Assembly (NCBI RefSeq): GCF_019219075.1
Contig: NZ_JAHUWJ010000014.1
Coordinates: 1 to 64,000, forward strand
Direction: 5' to 3'
DNA length: 64,000 nt
Source of the DNA: Chitinophaga sp. sic0106
Lineage (GTDB): Bacteria; Bacteroidota; Bacteroidia; Chitinophagales; Chitinophagaceae
Shown here: piece by piece, positions 41,540-51,595 of the stretch
Numbering within the stretch: the stretch's first letter is position 1
How the letters are laid out: each line of letters begins with the position of its first letter
Translations under genes and position numbers: made by a program
Notes under the pieces: generated by a model
What the model saw: the letters and a program-made list of their open reading frames with translations, nothing else
The model's database searches: none
What the model was told of the DNA's origin: nothing

Positions 41540-44500
41540 TTAGAAGGTAATGTCAATACCAGCCGTATACATTTTTGGATTTGGATACTCATTCAGACTG
41601 ATGTTGTTGTTATCTTCCGGATCCTGACCTATCCATGGGCTCCATACTGCCAGGTTAAAGCCCTGTGCATATATTTTCGCACCTTTGATCAGTTTTACAC
41701 CTTTGAATTTGATGGAAGGCACATTATAAGCCACCTGCAGATTTCTGAAGCGGAGGAATTTAGCATCCATCAGGTCAGATGAGGTAAAGCCTCTGTCATA
41801 TTGTGGCGACTGGAACCATTTGTTATCACCAGGTTTTTCCCAAGTATTTGTCAGCAGTTCTTTCACACCGTTTACAGAAGCCTGATAGCCGGATGTACCT
41901 CTGGAAATCCAGTTATACACGTTGTTGGATCTTACTACATCAAACTGGTAAGAGAATGCTGCGCTGAGGGTAAAGTCTTTGTAACGGGCATCTAAGGAGA
42001 AACCACCTACGTGTTTAGGCATAAAGGTGCCATATATAGCCATTTGAGGGGCGAGACTTGCATCGGTAACAGTTTTACCATCTGCTCCTTCGTAGGTAGG
42101 TTTACCAGTTGCAGGATCAGCTCCAAGATAATGCTGGCTGTAGTGGGATCCGAAAGGCAGGCCTTTTTTCAGCAGGTAGGTACCGGCTACATATTGATCT
42201 ACGAGACCGAGATCTTCGATATTATTTACATTGATTGCGTGGTTCCAACCTAATGTCAGGCTGTAATCCTTGGTCTTCAGCACATCACCGGAAAGCGTTA
42301 ATTCCAGACCACGGTTACTCATTTTACCGGCATTGATATCTGTAGAGGTGAATGCAGCGGTATAGGACAGTGGTTGAGAAACAAACATATCGATGGTCAG
42401 GTTTCTGTAGTAGTCCGCGGTCAAACGTACCCGATCATGCAATACTGCCAGATCAATACCAATGTTCAGCTTTTTGATGAATTCAATCTTGAGGTCAGGA
42501 TTACCTGGTGCTGTTGGCCTGATACCAGAAATAGCGGAACCAAGAAAAGGCGTTCCCAGGCCACCAAAGCCTGCATACTGGGTACCCATGTAGTTATCAA
42601 CAGACAGCAGACCCGTTGTTGGTGTAACTCCAAACATGGTATAGTCAATAGTCGTGATACTACCAATATTCGGAACCAGGCCATAGGATGCTCTAACGCG
42701 GATATCGCTGAAGATACCATTTTGAGCAAGGAAGTCTTCTTTAATTGCGTTCCAGGTAGCACCTGCTGACCAGGTAGTAATTTCTCTGTTATCTGGATTA
42801 AGGATACGTGAGGTACCGTCTTTCCTGATCAACCCATTGAGGGTATACTTATCATTGTAAGTGTAACGTACGTTACCGAAGTAAGACCTGATACCGTAAC
42901 CGGTTTTAGCACTGGAAGCCTGCTGAGGCACACTGGCTGCACCACCTGTTACAATAGAACCAGCGCCTTGGCCAGTCAAAGTTAAACGAGGATCAAGACC
43001 ATAGAGATAGAATCCATTACCCTGCTGCCAGCTCCTCACAATTTCAAAGTATGCACCAGCTTCCACTTCATGTTTACCATAGCTGTTTGCAAATACGAGG
43101 CTGGAGGTGTTAATCAGGTTAGCGATCATCCTGTTCGCTTCAATGTCTGTTCCTCTCTGTTGGGTCAATAACGAACCATAATAAGAGTTAGCATTTACAT
43201 AACGCTGTGCAAAGTTGGAAGCAACATCAATACCAATAACGTTTGCAGCAGTGAGCGATGGTAAAACCTTATAGGAGAGATTCAAACCTGTATTCAGCTT
43301 CAGTTGCTTTTCACGATAAGTAGTAGCCTCAATACCTTCTAAAGCATTCGCAATACCTTTTGGCGCTAAAGTAGTACTTGCACCTGTATTCAGAGACCCA
43401 TCCGGTTTAAATGGATTTTCGTAGGTTTTATTTCTCCATGCCATCTGGAATACGTTTCTGGCGCTGTTACCCAGGTATTCACCATCCGCATAATCACTGA
43501 TAGAATAACCAACTGTGGAATTCAGTTTCATGGACAGCTTGCCGAAGTTTTGATCCAGGTTAAAGCGGGAAACATATCTTCTCAGTTTAGAATCATCTGC
43601 AGTACCTTTCTGATCAAATACCTGACCAGACCAGAAGTATCTGGACTTCTCATTGCCACCGGAGGCATTCAGTTCATATGACTGGCTGAATCCATTACGA
43701 TATAACAGATCCGCGTAGTTGTAATCAATTTTACGGATGCTGTCCAGGATAGCTGCATTTCTTGCTTTTTGAGCATCATTAAGCGTAGCATTCGCAGGGT
43801 TGTTAGCAGAATATGTCCAGCCCGGAGTTGCAGCGAATTTGTTTTTCTCTTCATACTGCAGCATTTCAGCTGTATTCATCATGCTCATATTTTTCCATGC
43901 AACAGGTGCGGTGGTACCAAGTTGAGAACGGAAAGTAAACTGGTTGTCACCTGCTTTACCACGTTTGGTGGTAATAACGATAACACCTACCCCACCACGC
44001 GCACCATACAGGGCTGCAGCAGAGGCATCTTTCAGGACTGTTACAGATTCAAAATCATTTGGATTAAGTGTACTGAAGTCACCGGCAGGTAATGGAATTC
44101 CATCTAATACATAGAGCGGTTGAGTACCTGAACCTGCAATAGACTGAATACCGCGAATAATTACATTGGAACTGCTACCAGGTTGTCCGGAACCAGAGGT
44201 AGACTGTAAACCAGCTACCCGACCTTGGAGGGCCTGATCAAAGGAACCTACCGGAGTGGCGTCAAATGGTTTATTACCCAATGTAGTAGCAGCACCTACG
44301 TACTGATTACGTTTTACTGAAGAGTAACCCGTTTTAACTTCCACTTCTGTTAATGACTGTGCTGACATTTTCATACGCACATCAATTACAGACTGGTTAC
44401 CAACTTCAATTTCCTGTTTTGTAAAACCGATAGAAGCAAAAATCAGTGTTTTGGCATTTTCCGGCAGTGTCAGAGTGTACTGTCCTTTGGCATTCGTGAT

Positions 44501-44650
44501 ACTACCACGTTGTGTGCCTTTAATCTGGACAGAAACGCCAGGGAGGATTTCCCCATCGTTATCTACCACTCTCCCGGAGATTGTTCTCTGGGCAAATAGC
44601 GACACTGTAAATAGCATACATGCCACCAATGCGAATAGAATTTTTCTCAT
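41540..44650 (-). CDS. SusC/RagA-family TonB-dependent transporter
   Basis: Outer-membrane importer of 1036 residues partnering the SusD protein. After a signal peptide (MRKILFALVACMLFTVSLFA) comes a carboxypeptidase-like beta domain (ISGRVVDNDGEILPGVSVQIKG, about 24-105), then the plug with LQGRVAGLQSTSGSGQPG, IIRGIQSIAGSG, LYVLDGIPL and LKDASAAALYGARGGVGVIVITTKRG. The beta-barrel fills the rest and ends in the aromatic residue of GIDITF. The TonB box is probably near LTEVEVKTGYSS. The substrate cannot be inferred from sequence alone. Confidence 0.94.
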   Translation of the reverse strand: MRKILFALVACMLFTVSLFAQRTISGRVVDNDGEILPGVSVQIKGTQRGSITNAKGQYTLTLPENAKTLIFASIGFTKQEIEVGNQSVIDVRMKMSAQSLTEVEVKTGYSSVKRNQYVGAATTLGNKPFDATPVGSFDQALQGRVAGLQSTSGSGQPGSSSNVIIRGIQSIAGSGTQPLYVLDGIPLPAGDFSTLNPNDFESVTVLKDASAAALYGARGGVGVIVITTKRGKAGDNQFTFRSQLGTTAPVAWKNMSMMNTAEMLQYEEKNKFAATPGWTYSANNPANATLNDAQKARNAAILDSIRKIDYNYADLLYRNGFSQSYELNASGGNEKSRYFWSGQVFDQKGTADDSKLRRYVSRFNLDQNFGKLSMKLNSTVGYSISDYADGEYLGNSARNVFQMAWRNKTYENPFKPDGSLNTGASTTLAPKGIANALEGIEATTYREKQLKLNTGLNLSYKVLPSLTAANVIGIDVASNFAQRYVNANSYYGSLLTQQRGTDIEANRMIANLINTSSLVFANSYGKHEVEAGAYFEIVRSWQQGNGFYLYGLDPRLTLTGQGAGSIVTGGAASVPQQASSAKTGYGIRSYFGNVRYTYNDKYTLNGLIRKDGTSRILNPDNREITTWSAGATWNAIKEDFLAQNGIFSDIRVRASYGLVPNIGSITTIDYTMFGVTPTTGLLSVDNYMGTQYAGFGGLGTPFLGSAISGIRPTAPGNPDLKIEFIKKLNIGIDLAVLHDRVRLTADYYRNLTIDMFVSQPLSYTAAFTSTDINAGKMSNRGLELTLSGDVLKTKDYSLTLGWNHAINVNNIEDLGLVDQYVAGTYLLKKGLPFGSHYSQHYLGADPATGKPTYEGADGKTVTDASLAPQMAIYGTFMPKHVGGFSLDARYKDFTLSAAFSYQFDVVRSNNVYNWISRGTSGYQASVNGVKELLTNTWEKPGDNKWFQSPQYDRGFTSSDLMDAKFLRFRNLQVAYNVPSIKFKGVKLIKGAKIYAQGFNLAVWSPWIGQDPEDNNNISLNEYPNPKMYTAGIDITF

Positions 44651-45202
44651 TTGCGCTTAGTTTAGATTGGTTGAGTAAAAGGTATAGGATTCCGTGACCT
44701 ACATAGCGGTCAGGCTCCAAAAAAGCAAAAACGTATATTCGTTGACGTTATACGTCAATTCATAAGCGATAATTAAGAATAAAAAGCCAGGTTACGATTT
44801 ATCGTTGACGATAAACAGAGCAAAAGGTGAATAAATACAAGCAAAACTTTATTTCACGTTGGCACATAAGTAACTCTCAGCGTTGATTCTGGTTTGTTCC
44901 TGGGAAATTGCTACAACAACTTAAATTTTGGTTATTAATATGATGACTAAAAAACTATACTATCGTTTCAACAGACTTTGGCATGATTACATTTTCCTGC
45001 TCTTATTAGGGTAAGAGGATAATTCAGATTCTCACAGCTTGTAATCGGAAATAAAGATAACTACTAATCTTTCAATTTAACAATCAGATTTACAAATATT
45101 TATATTTTTCATATGTTAAATCCTACTGCTGTAAAAGAAACAAGCGATTGTACCGCTAAAAAATGCTGATACAACCGCTTGAAATTTATGGTATGTCTAT
45201 GC
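44651..45202. other. 552-bp region between susC and the TonB receptor gene
   Basis: No gene. The part next to susC must carry its promoter, but no perfect TAnnTTTG box is seen there. Two inverted repeats sharing the core GTTGACG lie at 44742-44758 and 44798-44815. The remainder is AT-rich without obvious structure. Confidence 0.5.
44742..44815. promoter_or_regulatory. Two candidate operators upstream of susC
   Basis: TTGACGT (44742-44748) and ACGTCAA (44752-44758) form a perfect inverted repeat around TAT. TTTATCG (44798-44804) and CGATAAA (44809-44815) form a second one around TTGA. Both contain GTTGACG and lie 92-165 bp upstream of the susC start; they may bind a regulator of the susC-susD unit. 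Confidence 0.4.
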
Positions 45203-47665
45203 TTATTTAAAATCAATCGGAATTGCCAGCTTCACACTGAAGTTGCGCCCCATATTGAACACACCTGCACGCCCCGTCAGCGGATTTACGTCCGCATATT
45301 TCAGCCGGCTCAGGTTACTCTGGTATGCTACATCCGTTATGTTATTCACCGCAAAATGCAGGGAAAAAAGCGTCCTGCTTTTCTTATTCACAAAGTCGGA
45401 ACCGAAGCCTGCATTCAGCAAGGTAAATGCAGCAGTAGGCGTTTCCGTTTCATACGCACTAAAGATATTATTCTGTGCAAAGTTCATGTCCATCTGCACA
45501 CCTACATAAGCATTCTGCAATACGCCACTGCCGATCTTCCTGAACTTACCTTTAAGTTCAGATAACCATCTCCCCGAAGGAATATTTGGCAAATATTTCG
45601 TAGAGTCGGTACCGTTAGCAGATAAACCACGTACATACGACACCGTATTTTCGAAATGCAGCCAGTCGATCGGATGCGGGTGGATATCCAGCATCAACTC
45701 ACCGCCATACAGGTTAGCAGTAGTTTGCTGGTATTTAAATGCAGCGTATCCTTCTTCATTATTGTCCGCAGGGATAGAATCGCTGCCAGCCTGGTTAAAC
45801 AGTTTACGGGAATAAATGAAGTTGTTGATGTGGTTATAGAAAATATTAGCGGTCAAACTTACGTGCTCGGTATTGAAATCAACGCCAATATCCGCCTGGG
45901 TACTCACTTCCGGCTTCAGGTCCGTATTACCGTATTCATATTTGATGGTACCTTCGTGTACGCCATTGGCAGAAAGCTCCGCGATATTTGGCGCACGGAA
46001 CCCTCTGGCTGCATTGGCTTTCAGCGTTACCCGGTCGCTGGCGGCATAGCTGATTCCTACGCTGGCAGATACGTTGTTGAAGTTTTTATTGAATGCGGTA
46101 AAACGTTCGTCGCCACTTGCAGCTGGCTTACCATCTGCATCCAGGAATAGTGCCTTGGAATTGAGTGAGCGGTTATCGAAACGCGCACCACCGGTCAGGG
46201 TCAGTTTCCCGAAGGATTTACGGGTCACGGCAAAACCACCGATATCAAACAGATCATATGCCGGGATGAGATATTCCTCTCCTTTATTGGTATTGGTTTG
46301 CTGCATTCCATTTACGCCAACGGTTGTTTGCCAGCCATTCATTTCCGGCAGGAAGTAACGAAGCCCGTAGTTAAAAGTTTTCAGGTTCAGGAATAACTCC
46401 GGGTCGTTTGGTGCCAGCACATCACCATACTCTTTACGCTGGTTCAGCTGATAACCGAGGGTAAGCGCCAAACGCCCGCCATTGGCCAGGTACAGGCTGT
46501 TATCCCAAACAATTTTCTGGTGAGATATTTTTTGCTTCGGCACATTCATGCTATAGGACTTGTTATCACTGTCCGTTGCCGAAGTTTCCTCTGCCACTCC
46601 CCCGTTATTGATCAGTTTTATGAAGCCGCCCACACTATCTCTCTCTCCTTCTACCAAACCAAGGTTTTGATTGAAAGAGGTAAAGGTCAGGTGTGAATAA
46701 CCCCATTTTTTATTGATACCGATACTGGCGCCGTAGTTGGTGTTATTGTAGCGGGAATTAAAAACGTAGTCGTCGTACTTGTTTTTATAATCGTGTGCTT
46801 GTTTCTGGGTGATGTAAGCGCTCCAGCTAAGCCCGTTCTGATTACCGGCAATATCCGCATGATAAGCCATGGTACCGTTGTTAGACATATAGTTTGCCTC
46901 CACATTCCCTTTAATTCTCCCTACAGGTAAAGGAGAAGGGGTAATAATATTTACGACGCCCGCCAGCGCATCCGATCCATACATGAGGGATGCCGGGCCT
47001 TTGAGCACTTCGATTCTGCTTACATTGTAATCATCTATTTCGATTCCATGCTCATCTCCCCACTGCTGACCTTCTTGCCGTACACCGTCGCTCACCACTA
47101 CTACACGGTTGTAGCCCAGACCTCTGATGAAAGGTTTACTGATAGCCGGTCCGGTGGATAACTGGCTGACGCCCGGGACTTTCGAAATTGCGTCAATGAT
47201 ATTGGTGGAAATATGCTGATCCAAGTCATCTTTACGAATGATACTGATAGGCACCGGATTACTTTTAGCGGAGGTAGCCATGTTTACACCTGTTACCACC
47301 ACTTCATTTTTTTCAATCAGTGTTTCAGAAAGTTCGAAATCGTGATTGGTAGCACCTTCAATGGCCACCACTTCCGTATATGCGGCATAGCCGATGTAGT
47401 GGAGTTCTACCAGGAATTTTCCTTTAGGGAGATTTTTAATGCTGTAGTTACCGTTGGCATCCGCTGAGGCACCTACTTTGAGATCAGGCAGGTATATAGT
47501 GGCGCCGGGTAAGGCGGAATGATTTTTCTTATCTGTAATTTTTCCGGTGAGCGCGTTGTTGGTCAGCTCATCTTTTGCGTTGCCGGCATAAGCAAATGAA
47601 TATAACGCAAGCATGGTTAGCGTTATCACCGAAAAGCGGGTCATAAATACACGCAGGTATTGCAT
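45203..47665 (-). CDS. TonB-dependent receptor, probably for a transition metal
   Basis: Outer-membrane importer of 820 residues. A signal peptide (best from MTRFSVITLTMLALYSFAYA, start 47644) leads to a carboxypeptidase-like domain (ALTGKITDKKNHSALPGATIYL). The TonB box is likely VVVTGVN, then the plug with PISKPFIRGLGYNRVVVVSDG. The plug loop QQWGDEHGIEID (about residues 200-211) resembles the metal receptors ZnuD and OprC, which carry Zn or Cu rather than siderophores. The barrel ends KLAIPIDFK. A His-rich small protein is encoded just upstream on the same strand, which also points to metal. Metal identity is inference. Confidence 0.85.
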   Translation of the reverse strand: MQYLRVFMTRFSVITLTMLALYSFAYAGNAKDELTNNALTGKITDKKNHSALPGATIYLPDLKVGASADANGNYSIKNLPKGKFLVELHYIGYAAYTEVVAIEGATNHDFELSETLIEKNEVVVTGVNMATSAKSNPVPISIIRKDDLDQHISTNIIDAISKVPGVSQLSTGPAISKPFIRGLGYNRVVVVSDGVRQEGQQWGDEHGIEIDDYNVSRIEVLKGPASLMYGSDALAGVVNIITPSPLPVGRIKGNVEANYMSNNGTMAYHADIAGNQNGLSWSAYITQKQAHDYKNKYDDYVFNSRYNNTNYGASIGINKKWGYSHLTFTSFNQNLGLVEGERDSVGGFIKLINNGGVAEETSATDSDNKSYSMNVPKQKISHQKIVWDNSLYLANGGRLALTLGYQLNQRKEYGDVLAPNDPELFLNLKTFNYGLRYFLPEMNGWQTTVGVNGMQQTNTNKGEEYLIPAYDLFDIGGFAVTRKSFGKLTLTGGARFDNRSLNSKALFLDADGKPAASGDERFTAFNKNFNNVSASVGISYAASDRVTLKANAARGFRAPNIAELSANGVHEGTIKYEYGNTDLKPEVSTQADIGVDFNTEHVSLTANIFYNHINNFIYSRKLFNQAGSDSIPADNNEEGYAAFKYQQTTANLYGGELMLDIHPHPIDWLHFENTVSYVRGLSANGTDSTKYLPNIPSGRWLSELKGKFRKIGSGVLQNAYVGVQMDMNFAQNNIFSAYETETPTAAFTLLNAGFGSDFVNKKSRTLFSLHFAVNNITDVAYQSNLSRLKYADVNPLTGRAGVFNMGRNFSVKLAIPIDFK

Positions 47666-47714
47666 ATCAAGGTTATGATAAATCAGTTAAAAAGGCTGGA
47701 GGTCATTTACATCC

Positions 47715-47756
47715 GATGCCTCCGGCATCAGATATTGAATTCCGCGCTGCGCGCAG
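47715..47756 (+). repeat. REP-like element, copy 3 (diverged)
   Basis: GATGCC (47715-47720) pairs with GGCATC (47724-47729) around TCC. About 12 nt further CCGCGC (47742-47747), TGC, GCGC follows with the last stem pairs lost. The second half matches the copies at 6420 and 27914; the first stem has changed on both arms together. Confidence 0.55.
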
Positions 47757-47797
47757 TTTGGCTCTCTCCGTTATTGCATTGTTTCAGAAATGGTATA

Positions 47798-48124
47798 TCA
47801 ACATGGAAGCACTTCAGGAGGTGCTCTGGGAGGGAGATTACGGTGAATCGCATGCTCAGGGGCCGGACAGGCGGGGTTTTGCAACACCCAAATTACCGTT
47901 TGAACCGGCGCTATATATGAAGTAACAAATCCCTCGTAAGGCTCGATACCTATCTGCAGAAAATCGCAGTGCTGGTGATGGGAGGAAATAGTAACATCTC
48001 CTACCGGATGTATGGTATCATGTGTATCATGGTGGCTGGTGAATTCATGGATAAATTCCCTGGGGAGTGTATTCAATGAGAATACCCCCAGCAGCATTAT
48101 AGCCAAAAACCGATGCCAGAACAT
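47798..48124 (-). CDS. Small His-rich exported protein, probable metal binder
   Basis: 108 residues from ATG 48124 (MFWHRFLAIMLLGVFSLNTLP); an ORF start at 48178 would add 18 residues before the signal segment. The N-terminal hydrophobic segment is followed by a His cluster: FIHEFTSHHDTHDTIHP and later SSHHQHCDFLQ. The tail has NLPPRAPP, a motif I associate with small proteins next to metal TonB receptors in Bacteroidota. The 132-bp gap to the receptor gene holds a REP-like element. Expected to bind Zn, Cu or Ni in the periplasm; function inferred only from composition and neighbourhood. Confidence 0.6.
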   Translation of the reverse strand: MFWHRFLAIMLLGVFSLNTLPREFIHEFTSHHDTHDTIHPVGDVTISSHHQHCDFLQIGIEPYEGFVTSYIAPVQTVIWVLQNPACPAPEHAIHRNLPPRAPPEVLPC

Positions 48125-48212
48125 TTTGTACACGGGGCAAAGATAGTCAAAGCAATCCTGTTTGCAACAGTGTTGCACAAAATTTAATCGAAAATTAAAC
48201 TAACTATTTGAT

Positions 48213-49796
48213 TTACCTCACTTTAAGCATTGGCCTTACCTGCTGCACTGCGCCATTTTGGAAGCGGGCATAGTAAATACCGGTAGGCAGGTAGCTGGCA
48301 TCAAAGGTAAAGGTGTAAGTACCGGGCGCATGCACTTTGTTAACAGGCACACTTACCAGCCGTCCCATGGTATCAAAAATCTGGACCATGGTATTACCGG
48401 AGCCGGTGATATAGGTAATGGTAGTACGGTCGGTAAATGGATTAGGGCTATTGATAATCAGATGTTTATCCTCATCAGGTGTGATATCGGGGATACCGGT
48501 GATTACGCCACAGGCCACACCGCTGATGAGTGGCAGCTGCTGGTAATCCTTCTGCAAAACGGCCTGAAGTTCGTCCGGCTTCACGCAGAACCACTGCTGG
48601 AGGATGGATGCGTATACGGATCTGAAATCGTATTGCATCGGGATATTATCATTTACGGAGCTCGCACCGGGGATTGATGGCGTATTACCGAGTACACCCT
48701 GCATCACATAATCGCCGAAAACGATCATCGGAGCAGCGGCGCCATGGTCCGTACCCATACTGCCGTTGGATTTGATCCTGCGGCCAAATTCGGAGAAAGT
48801 CATCCCAACAACGCGGCGGCTAGCTTTGAGCCCTCTGAGGTCCGCCATAAACGCGCTGATAGCTTCGGACACGCCTCCCAGCAGGTTGGCATGCGCCCCT
48901 TTAGAAGTATCGCCTGCTTCTGCCTGACTGGCATGTGTATCGAAACCACCGGTGCTCACCATATACAGACGGGTTTTGAGTCCGCCGGCTACCAGTCGCG
49001 CTACAATTTTCAATTGTGCAGCGAGGTAGTTATTAGCGGGGTAATCGCCCTGCGACGTTACTTTGGCGGCGGCTTTTTTAATCGCCTGTTCGTAGCTGTT
49101 TGTTTGTTTGGCGATGAGGCGTATATATTCCAGTTCTTTACCTGCTTTGGTGTTGGGCACGGGGTCCAGCACACCATCGATGAGGTTATAGAAATCAGTA
49201 GCACTGGTGATGGCGATGCCCATACTCGCATCAGTGCCCTGGAAGGCAGGTGATACGATAGAGCCTATCTGCACGGCGAGCGGATCGGGGTTATCAGCGT
49301 TAGGATAACCGTCCGGGAAGCCGGGGTGTTGTGTTTCGAGGTAGCGTCCTCCCCAGCCGGTGGTGAGCACCTGATTAGAGTCAGAGCCGGTGAGCCAGAT
49401 ATCGGTGGCACGGAAATGCGAGAAGTTAGGCGAAGGGTAGCCCACACTTTGTATGATGCTTACTTTCCCGTCGTTGTAGAGCTTTTGTATCCCCGTCATG
49501 GAAGGATGCAGGCCAGCTTTCGTATAGCCGTCGAGCCGCAGCACTTTTCCTTCCTGTATGGCGATGTTGGTACGTGCGGACTGGTAGGCAGCGTATTTAT
49601 CCAGGGGGATGACCATGTTGAGTCCGTCGTTACCACCGGTGAGCTGGATCATGACGAGCACGTGGTCATTATCTGCGGCGGCGCTTAGTGCCTGCAGGAG
49701 TGGCGTAGCGCCGAATGCTTTCACGGAAAATCCACCGAGCAGTGTAGGCAGCACTGTAGCGGGGGCGGTATATTTAAGGAAGTCTCTTCTTTTCAT
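48213..49796 (-). CDS. DUF1501 protein with Tat signal and T9SS sorting domain
   Basis: 527-residue exported protein of the sulfatase-like DUF1501 family. The N-terminus MKRRDFLKYTAPATVLPTLLGGFSVKAFG is a twin-arginine-type signal. The core shows QLTGGNDGLNMVIPLD, FDTHASQ and SEFGRRIKSNGSMGTDHG, all family blocks. From about residue 447 (INSPNPFTDRTTITY) to the end (GIYYARFQNGAVQQVRPMLKVR) is a T9SS type A-like C-terminal sorting domain. Tat export followed by T9SS secretion would be an uncommon combination. It follows the DUF1800 gene by 17-20 bp, the usual pairing. Confidence 0.88.
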   Translation of the reverse strand: MKRRDFLKYTAPATVLPTLLGGFSVKAFGATPLLQALSAAADNDHVLVMIQLTGGNDGLNMVIPLDKYAAYQSARTNIAIQEGKVLRLDGYTKAGLHPSMTGIQKLYNDGKVSIIQSVGYPSPNFSHFRATDIWLTGSDSNQVLTTGWGGRYLETQHPGFPDGYPNADNPDPLAVQIGSIVSPAFQGTDASMGIAITSATDFYNLIDGVLDPVPNTKAGKELEYIRLIAKQTNSYEQAIKKAAAKVTSQGDYPANNYLAAQLKIVARLVAGGLKTRLYMVSTGGFDTHASQAEAGDTSKGAHANLLGGVSEAISAFMADLRGLKASRRVVGMTFSEFGRRIKSNGSMGTDHGAAAPMIVFGDYVMQGVLGNTPSIPGASSVNDNIPMQYDFRSVYASILQQWFCVKPDELQAVLQKDYQQLPLISGVACGVITGIPDITPDEDKHLIINSPNPFTDRTTITYITGSGNTMVQIFDTMGRLVSVPVNKVHAPGTYTFTFDASYLPTGIYYARFQNGAVQQVRPMLKVR

Positions 49797-49813
49797 AAGG
49801 GTAAATCAACAGA

Positions 49814-51442
49814 TCAGGATAATTGGTATTCAGACAAGTCCATGATGTATTTATAGAGTGCCTGGAGGCGGATATGGACGTCGCTCCGGGCCTGCATATC
49901 GTTCGGATTGGCTATATACAGCTGCCAGGCGTTTGTCCAGTAATAATCCTGGGTTTGGCCGGTGAGCAGGATGGTTCCTTTCAGGAAGGCCTTCAGGTTA
50001 TCGGAAACGCCTATACGATATAATATATCCAGTGAATCAGAGATGAGTGCTACCGGGTCGCCGGGATTGGGCAGCTGCGCGGCAAAAGCCATCGGGTCGA
50101 TGAACATATTGAAATTAAAGCCACGATCGCTGATGAGGGCGTCGGTCAGCATATTCCGTTTAGGCAGTGTATCGGTATTGATCCACAGCTCATGGAACGA
50201 CGGTGCCTGATAATAAGCATCCCAACCAGCTACCAGCGGCGGATCGCCGAGGTTTTGCAGCATGTAGGCAGCGGTACTGTGGATTACTTTCCAGCATTCG
50301 TAGCGGGTGGTATAATCTGACGGGAACTGCACATTAAACTCGCGAAACACGCCTACACAGAAGTCCACCGGAGGTTTAATCAGGCAGGCATAATTCAGCG
50401 GATCGAAGAAGTGTTCGCTGGTGAGCAGTGCGTTGAGTACGACTTTGATATCATAGCCGCTGGTGCGGAAGATATCGGCCAGTGGTGCGATAACGTTTTG
50501 TTCTGTTGCATCGTCTATTTCGTAGTACACAAAGAACCGGTAGAGTTTGCGGCAGATAAACTTCGCTACTTCCGGTTGCAGGAATATGATGGTCAGCAGG
50601 TCGTCGAGCTCTGTAGCGCCGTTCGTACCTGTTTTTCCAGAGATGACTTTATTGGAATAGAATGCGGAGAACTGTTTATTTTCTATATCGTGCTGGGTGG
50701 TATTGAAGGTGCTGGTGAGGTTAGCATCATCAATACGGAATCCGGTGAGTACGCGGGCGGTGGCTTTTACGTCATCTTCTGTGTACTTGGAGTCGGGCCC
50801 TTTCCCTACGGTAAAGAGCTCATGGAGTTCGCGCGCGTAGTTTTCGTCTGCGGCTCCTTTGGAGTTGAGGTAACCATTGAGATAGATGAGCATGGCCGGG
50901 TCGAGGGTGATGGCTTTGGTAAGTGCCTTAAAGTTCCCGAGGGCATGCCGGTGCATGGTCAGATAGTTTTGGTAGAGGTATCGGCTATCTTGCACAGTGA
51001 TGGTTTCCGTAACGAAATGGTTGTGCCAGAAGAGTACCATTTTATCGTGTATGCTTCTGGGTTGGTTGATCAGTTGTCCGATCCACCATGATTTATAGGA
51101 GGTAATTCGATCATTTTCGGTATCTATATCCCCCTTCGGTGCTCTTACCCAGGTGGCGCCGAGCGACACTCCGGTAGAATCGGTACCGTAGTTATTTACG
51201 GGTGGCTGTGGGTCCGGCTGTACGGTGAGGAGGGTATCTACGGCCTGTTGCATACCCATGCTGCTGAATGCGGCAAGATCGGCCGGTGTGACGCCGAACA
51301 TGGTCCTTTTCAGGAGGTGGAGTATTTGTTGTTTGCCCCAGGGGCCGGAATAAGGAGCTATGCCAGTGGTAGTGCGGGCTGCTTTGGGGGCGGCAACAGT
51401 ACTACGTGCAGGCGATAGGGTAAGGAATTGTCTGCGATCCAT
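49814..51442 (-). CDS. DUF1800 family protein with Tat-like signal
   Basis: Start at 51442 (MDRRQFLTLSPARSTVAA), preferred because it puts RRQFL at residues 3-7; a start at 51466 adds eight residues. About 542 residues, a helical protein of unknown activity. Family blocks include HLLKRTMFGVTPADLAAFSSMGMQQAVD, MVLFWHNHFVT, NYARELHELFTVG and TEDDVKATARVLTGF. DUF1800 and DUF1501 genes travel together across bacteria, but their joint role is not established. Confidence 0.87.
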   Translation of the reverse strand: MDRRQFLTLSPARSTVAAPKAARTTTGIAPYSGPWGKQQILHLLKRTMFGVTPADLAAFSSMGMQQAVDTLLTVQPDPQPPVNNYGTDSTGVSLGATWVRAPKGDIDTENDRITSYKSWWIGQLINQPRSIHDKMVLFWHNHFVTETITVQDSRYLYQNYLTMHRHALGNFKALTKAITLDPAMLIYLNGYLNSKGAADENYARELHELFTVGKGPDSKYTEDDVKATARVLTGFRIDDANLTSTFNTTQHDIENKQFSAFYSNKVISGKTGTNGATELDDLLTIIFLQPEVAKFICRKLYRFFVYYEIDDATEQNVIAPLADIFRTSGYDIKVVLNALLTSEHFFDPLNYACLIKPPVDFCVGVFREFNVQFPSDYTTRYECWKVIHSTAAYMLQNLGDPPLVAGWDAYYQAPSFHELWINTDTLPKRNMLTDALISDRGFNFNMFIDPMAFAAQLPNPGDPVALISDSLDILYRIGVSDNLKAFLKGTILLTGQTQDYYWTNAWQLYIANPNDMQARSDVHIRLQALYKYIMDLSEYQLS

Positions 51443-51595
51443 AATAAACGATATGGTTGATAGCAATTTTGCTTAATCAGGCGGTAAATTAGTAAAAAGT
51501 TTAATTCAAGTAGATTAAAATATTATAATTTAATTTATCATATGCATTCCTAATCTATATAGAAAAAAGTATAAGATATTGAGTCATAATAGACA

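Noticed and set aside
40061..44650. Complete polysaccharide-utilisation locus.
   Set aside because: Only susC and susD are present, with no glycoside hydrolase, lyase, sulfatase or hybrid regulator nearby; the sulfatase at 11-12.6 kb is too distant to be joined.
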